Source: Clostridia bacterium
GTDB taxonomy: Bacteria; Bacillota; Clostridia; Oscillospirales; Acutalibacteraceae
DNA length: 64,000 bases
NCBI GenBank assembly: GCA_017461235.1
Contig: JAFTYU010000036.1
Location: forward strand, 78,629-142,628
Reading direction: 5' to 3'
Shown: in pieces, positions 62,424-64,000 of the stretch
Layout: every line of letters begins with the position of its first letter
How positions within the stretch are numbered: the first letter of the stretch is position 1
Program-made: the position numbers and the translations under genes
Notes under the pieces: model-generated
Seen by the model: only the letters and a program-made list of their open reading frames with translations
The model's database searches: none
What the model was told of the DNA's origin: nothing

Positions 62424-63857
62424 TTAAACTTTACCGTTCCAGCAATATGTGCAAAGGTCTTCTTCCGGAAGCCCTATTGCTTTAACTATACCCTCAAGGG
62501 ACTGGAATTCAAGGGATGCAAAATGAAGTTTTTCGCAAATAGCCTTACGCATTTTTGCGCCGCGCTCCGTAGAAGCATCGCTGTATTCATCAATATGCTT
62601 AAAGCCTTCTTCTCCTTCAAGCTCCATAATGGTGCTTCTCGAAATCAAATCCATATCTGAAGTACCTCTTGAAAAGTTAAGGAATTTACAGCCATACATA
62701 ATAGGCGGACAAGCCGAACGCATATGAACCTCTTCCGCACCGTGTTCATAAAGAAATTCAACCGTTTCACGAAGCTGAGTTCCTCTTACAATACTATCAT
62801 CAACAAAGAGAAGTTTTTTTCCTTTAATTAATTCGTGAACGGGAATCTGTTTCATTTTTGCAACTCTGTTGCGCTCACGCTGATTTGCAGGCATAAAGCT
62901 ACGTGGCCAGGTAGGCGTGTATTTAATGAAAGGTCTTGCAAAAGGAATACCGCTTTCATTAGCATAGCCTATGGCGTGTGGTGTTCCTGAATCGGGGACA
63001 CCGCTGACATAGTCAATATTCTGAGCAACGTTAAGGAGTTTATCATTCTGAGCCATTATCTGACCATTTTTATAACGCATTACTTCAACGTTAACGCCCT
63101 CGTAACAGGACGTAGGGTATCCGTAATAAGACCAAAGGAATGCACAGATTTTCTTTTTCTTCTGCGCAGGTGAAAGAACATCCACGCTGTCCGCAGACAC
63201 TTCAACGATTTCACCGGGACCCAACTCCCTGTAATCTTCGTAGCCTAATTTTTTGTAGGCGAAGTCTTCAAATGACACACAGTAGCCGTCATCGCGTTTA
63301 CCGATAAGAACAGGTATTCTGCCCACTTTATCCCTTGCGGCTATAAGCTTACCGTCCTCTTTGAGAATAAGAATGGATGCTGTACCGTCAATTACATCCT
63401 GAGCGAATTTAATACCTTCCGCAAAATCACTTTTCTGGTCAATCATTGCCGCCACAAGCTCTGATGCATTGATACCCGTAACACCTGTTGTTGTCATTGC
63501 GCCAAAGTGACCGCCGCTGAAAGCAAGATACTGCTTAACAAGAGCATCGCTGTTATTAATTATGCCGATAGTACATATAGCATAAAGACCGTGATTGGAA
63601 CGTATGAGCAAAGGTTGTGCATCTGCATCACTTATACAACCGATTGCAGTTTTACCTTCCATCTCATCAAGTATCCTTTCAAACTTTGTTCTGAAAGGTG
63701 AATTTTCAATTTTATGAATTTTTCTTTGCATACCTAATTCGGCATCCATTGCCGCCATACCGGCACGGCGAGTACCTAAGTGGGAATGGTAGTCAACACC
63801 GAAAAATGTATCAAGAACAGCATCATTCTTTGATGCTACGCCAAAAAAACCGCCCAT
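62424..63857 (-). CDS. purF: amidophosphoribosyltransferase-like PurF without N-terminal Cys
   Basis: This 477-aa protein has the PurF layout: an N-terminal Ntn-type glutaminase domain and a C-terminal phosphoribosyltransferase domain with the PRPP loop LLFVDDSIVRGTQL. Normal PurF starts MCGI, with Cys 1 as glutaminase nucleophile. Here the start reads MGGFFGVAS, so this Cys is replaced by Gly. I recall related Clostridia proteins with the same MGGFFG start, so it is probably a family trait. It may use free ammonia or have changed function. It heads the visible purine operon. Confidence 0.88.
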   Translation of the reverse strand: MGGFFGVASKNDAVLDTFFGVDYHSHLGTRRAGMAAMDAELGMQRKIHKIENSPFRTKFERILDEMEGKTAIGCISDADAQPLLIRSNHGLYAICTIGIINNSDALVKQYLAFSGGHFGAMTTTGVTGINASELVAAMIDQKSDFAEGIKFAQDVIDGTASILILKEDGKLIAARDKVGRIPVLIGKRDDGYCVSFEDFAYKKLGYEDYRELGPGEIVEVSADSVDVLSPAQKKKKICAFLWSYYGYPTSCYEGVNVEVMRYKNGQIMAQNDKLLNVAQNIDYVSGVPDSGTPHAIGYANESGIPFARPFIKYTPTWPRSFMPANQRERNRVAKMKQIPVHELIKGKKLLFVDDSIVRGTQLRETVEFLYEHGAEEVHMRSACPPIMYGCKFLNFSRGTSDMDLISRSTIMELEGEEGFKHIDEYSDASTERGAKMRKAICEKLHFASLEFQSLEGIVKAIGLPEEDLCTYCWNGKV

Positions 63858-63866
63858 GTTACACGT

Positions 63867-63916
63867 ATAATTAAAACCATCTCAAAGGGGGTGGTTTTTA
63901 ATTATGTCTCCTTTCC
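63867..63916 (-). promoter_or_regulatory. hairpin between an AAGGAG site and the purF start
   Basis: On the minus strand AAGGAG (about 63908-63913) is followed by an 11-13 bp stem (63867-63879 with 63892-63905, one bulge), and only then, 12 nt later, by the purF ATG. No other ribosome site precedes the ATG. The stem may bring the AAGGAG close to the start codon, or act as a weak terminator. The remaining bases to 64000 hold no gene I can support and no purine-riboswitch signature. Confidence 0.45.
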
Positions 63917-64000
63917 AAAGAGTATATTGTATTTGCAGGAACAACTACCTGCGATATAATAAAGACAAGCACTGTGGATTTGTATCTATATTACTACAGC

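Noticed and set aside
63858-64000. Purine riboswitch upstream of purF
   Set aside because: The conserved TATA..GGTTTGGGAGT..TCTACC core is not present in the 143 bases available; one could lie beyond the edge.

Overview
The window reads as chromosomal core DNA of a spore-forming, low-to-mid GC Firmicute of class Clostridia, most likely a gut Oscillospirales/Ruminococcaceae-type bacterium. This is an inference from gene content and order: sporulation genes yqfC, yqfD and ylbJ, the recO-era-dgkA-ybeY-phoH order, a tryptophan T-box, a large single-chain PurL, and a split purH with a PurO-type cyclohydrolase. Promoters are vegetative sigma-A type (TTGACA, 17 bp, TATAAT). There are no rRNA or tRNA genes, CRISPR arrays, phage genes or transposases.

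Layout. 1-6151: recO fragment (cut by the left edge), a YqzL-like small gene, era, dgkA, ybeY, phoH, yqfD and yqfC on the minus strand, then ylbJ and a small Cys-rich gene on the plus strand. 6226-8155: a long-form PRPP synthetase and a DUF4234 membrane protein. 8169-20751: an accessory carbohydrate region with a tail-anchored phosphoesterase, a GH27 alpha-galactosidase carrying an inserted domain, a MATE transporter, a GH29 alpha-fucosidase, an orphan trpB behind a Trp T-box, a fucose/arabinose isomerase-like enzyme, and a GH4, sugar-kinase and GH109 operon. The set fits trimming of host mucin or blood-group glycans. 20755-26841: a MacB-type ABC transporter behind a large exported protein made of two internal repeats, and a small lipoprotein.

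26816-53296 is mostly minus-strand housekeeping: rdgB, ftsY, smc, an Elp3-like radical SAM gene, rnc, trmFO, topA, dprA, a SpoU methyltransferase, infC-rpmI-rplT with a leader attenuator, a PASTA pseudokinase, a coiled-coil protein, coaD, rsmD, uvrC, ptsH, and ylxM-ffh-rpsP-khpA-rimM-trmD, followed by an alpha/beta hydrolase-fold protein without its nucleophile and the plus-strand mntP. 53618-63857 is a purine operon in the order purF, purM, purN, purO-like, AICAR transformylase, purD, purL.

The least explained material is non-coding. Two copies (about 28692-29027 and 53297-53617) of a hairpin-rich element of about 260-275 bp have inverted-repeat ends and are flanked by two different heptanucleotide tandem repeats. 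In both copies the TGCAAAA-type tract starts at the stop codon of the neighbouring gene (smc, mntP). There is also a 106-bp imperfect palindrome inside the purine operon. Several proteins have lost their hallmark catalytic residues: the pseudokinase, the hydrolase-fold protein, and PurF without its N-terminal Cys. Some genes lack a canonical start: infC and the fucosidase appear to use AUC, and the SpoU methyltransferase has none at the expected place.
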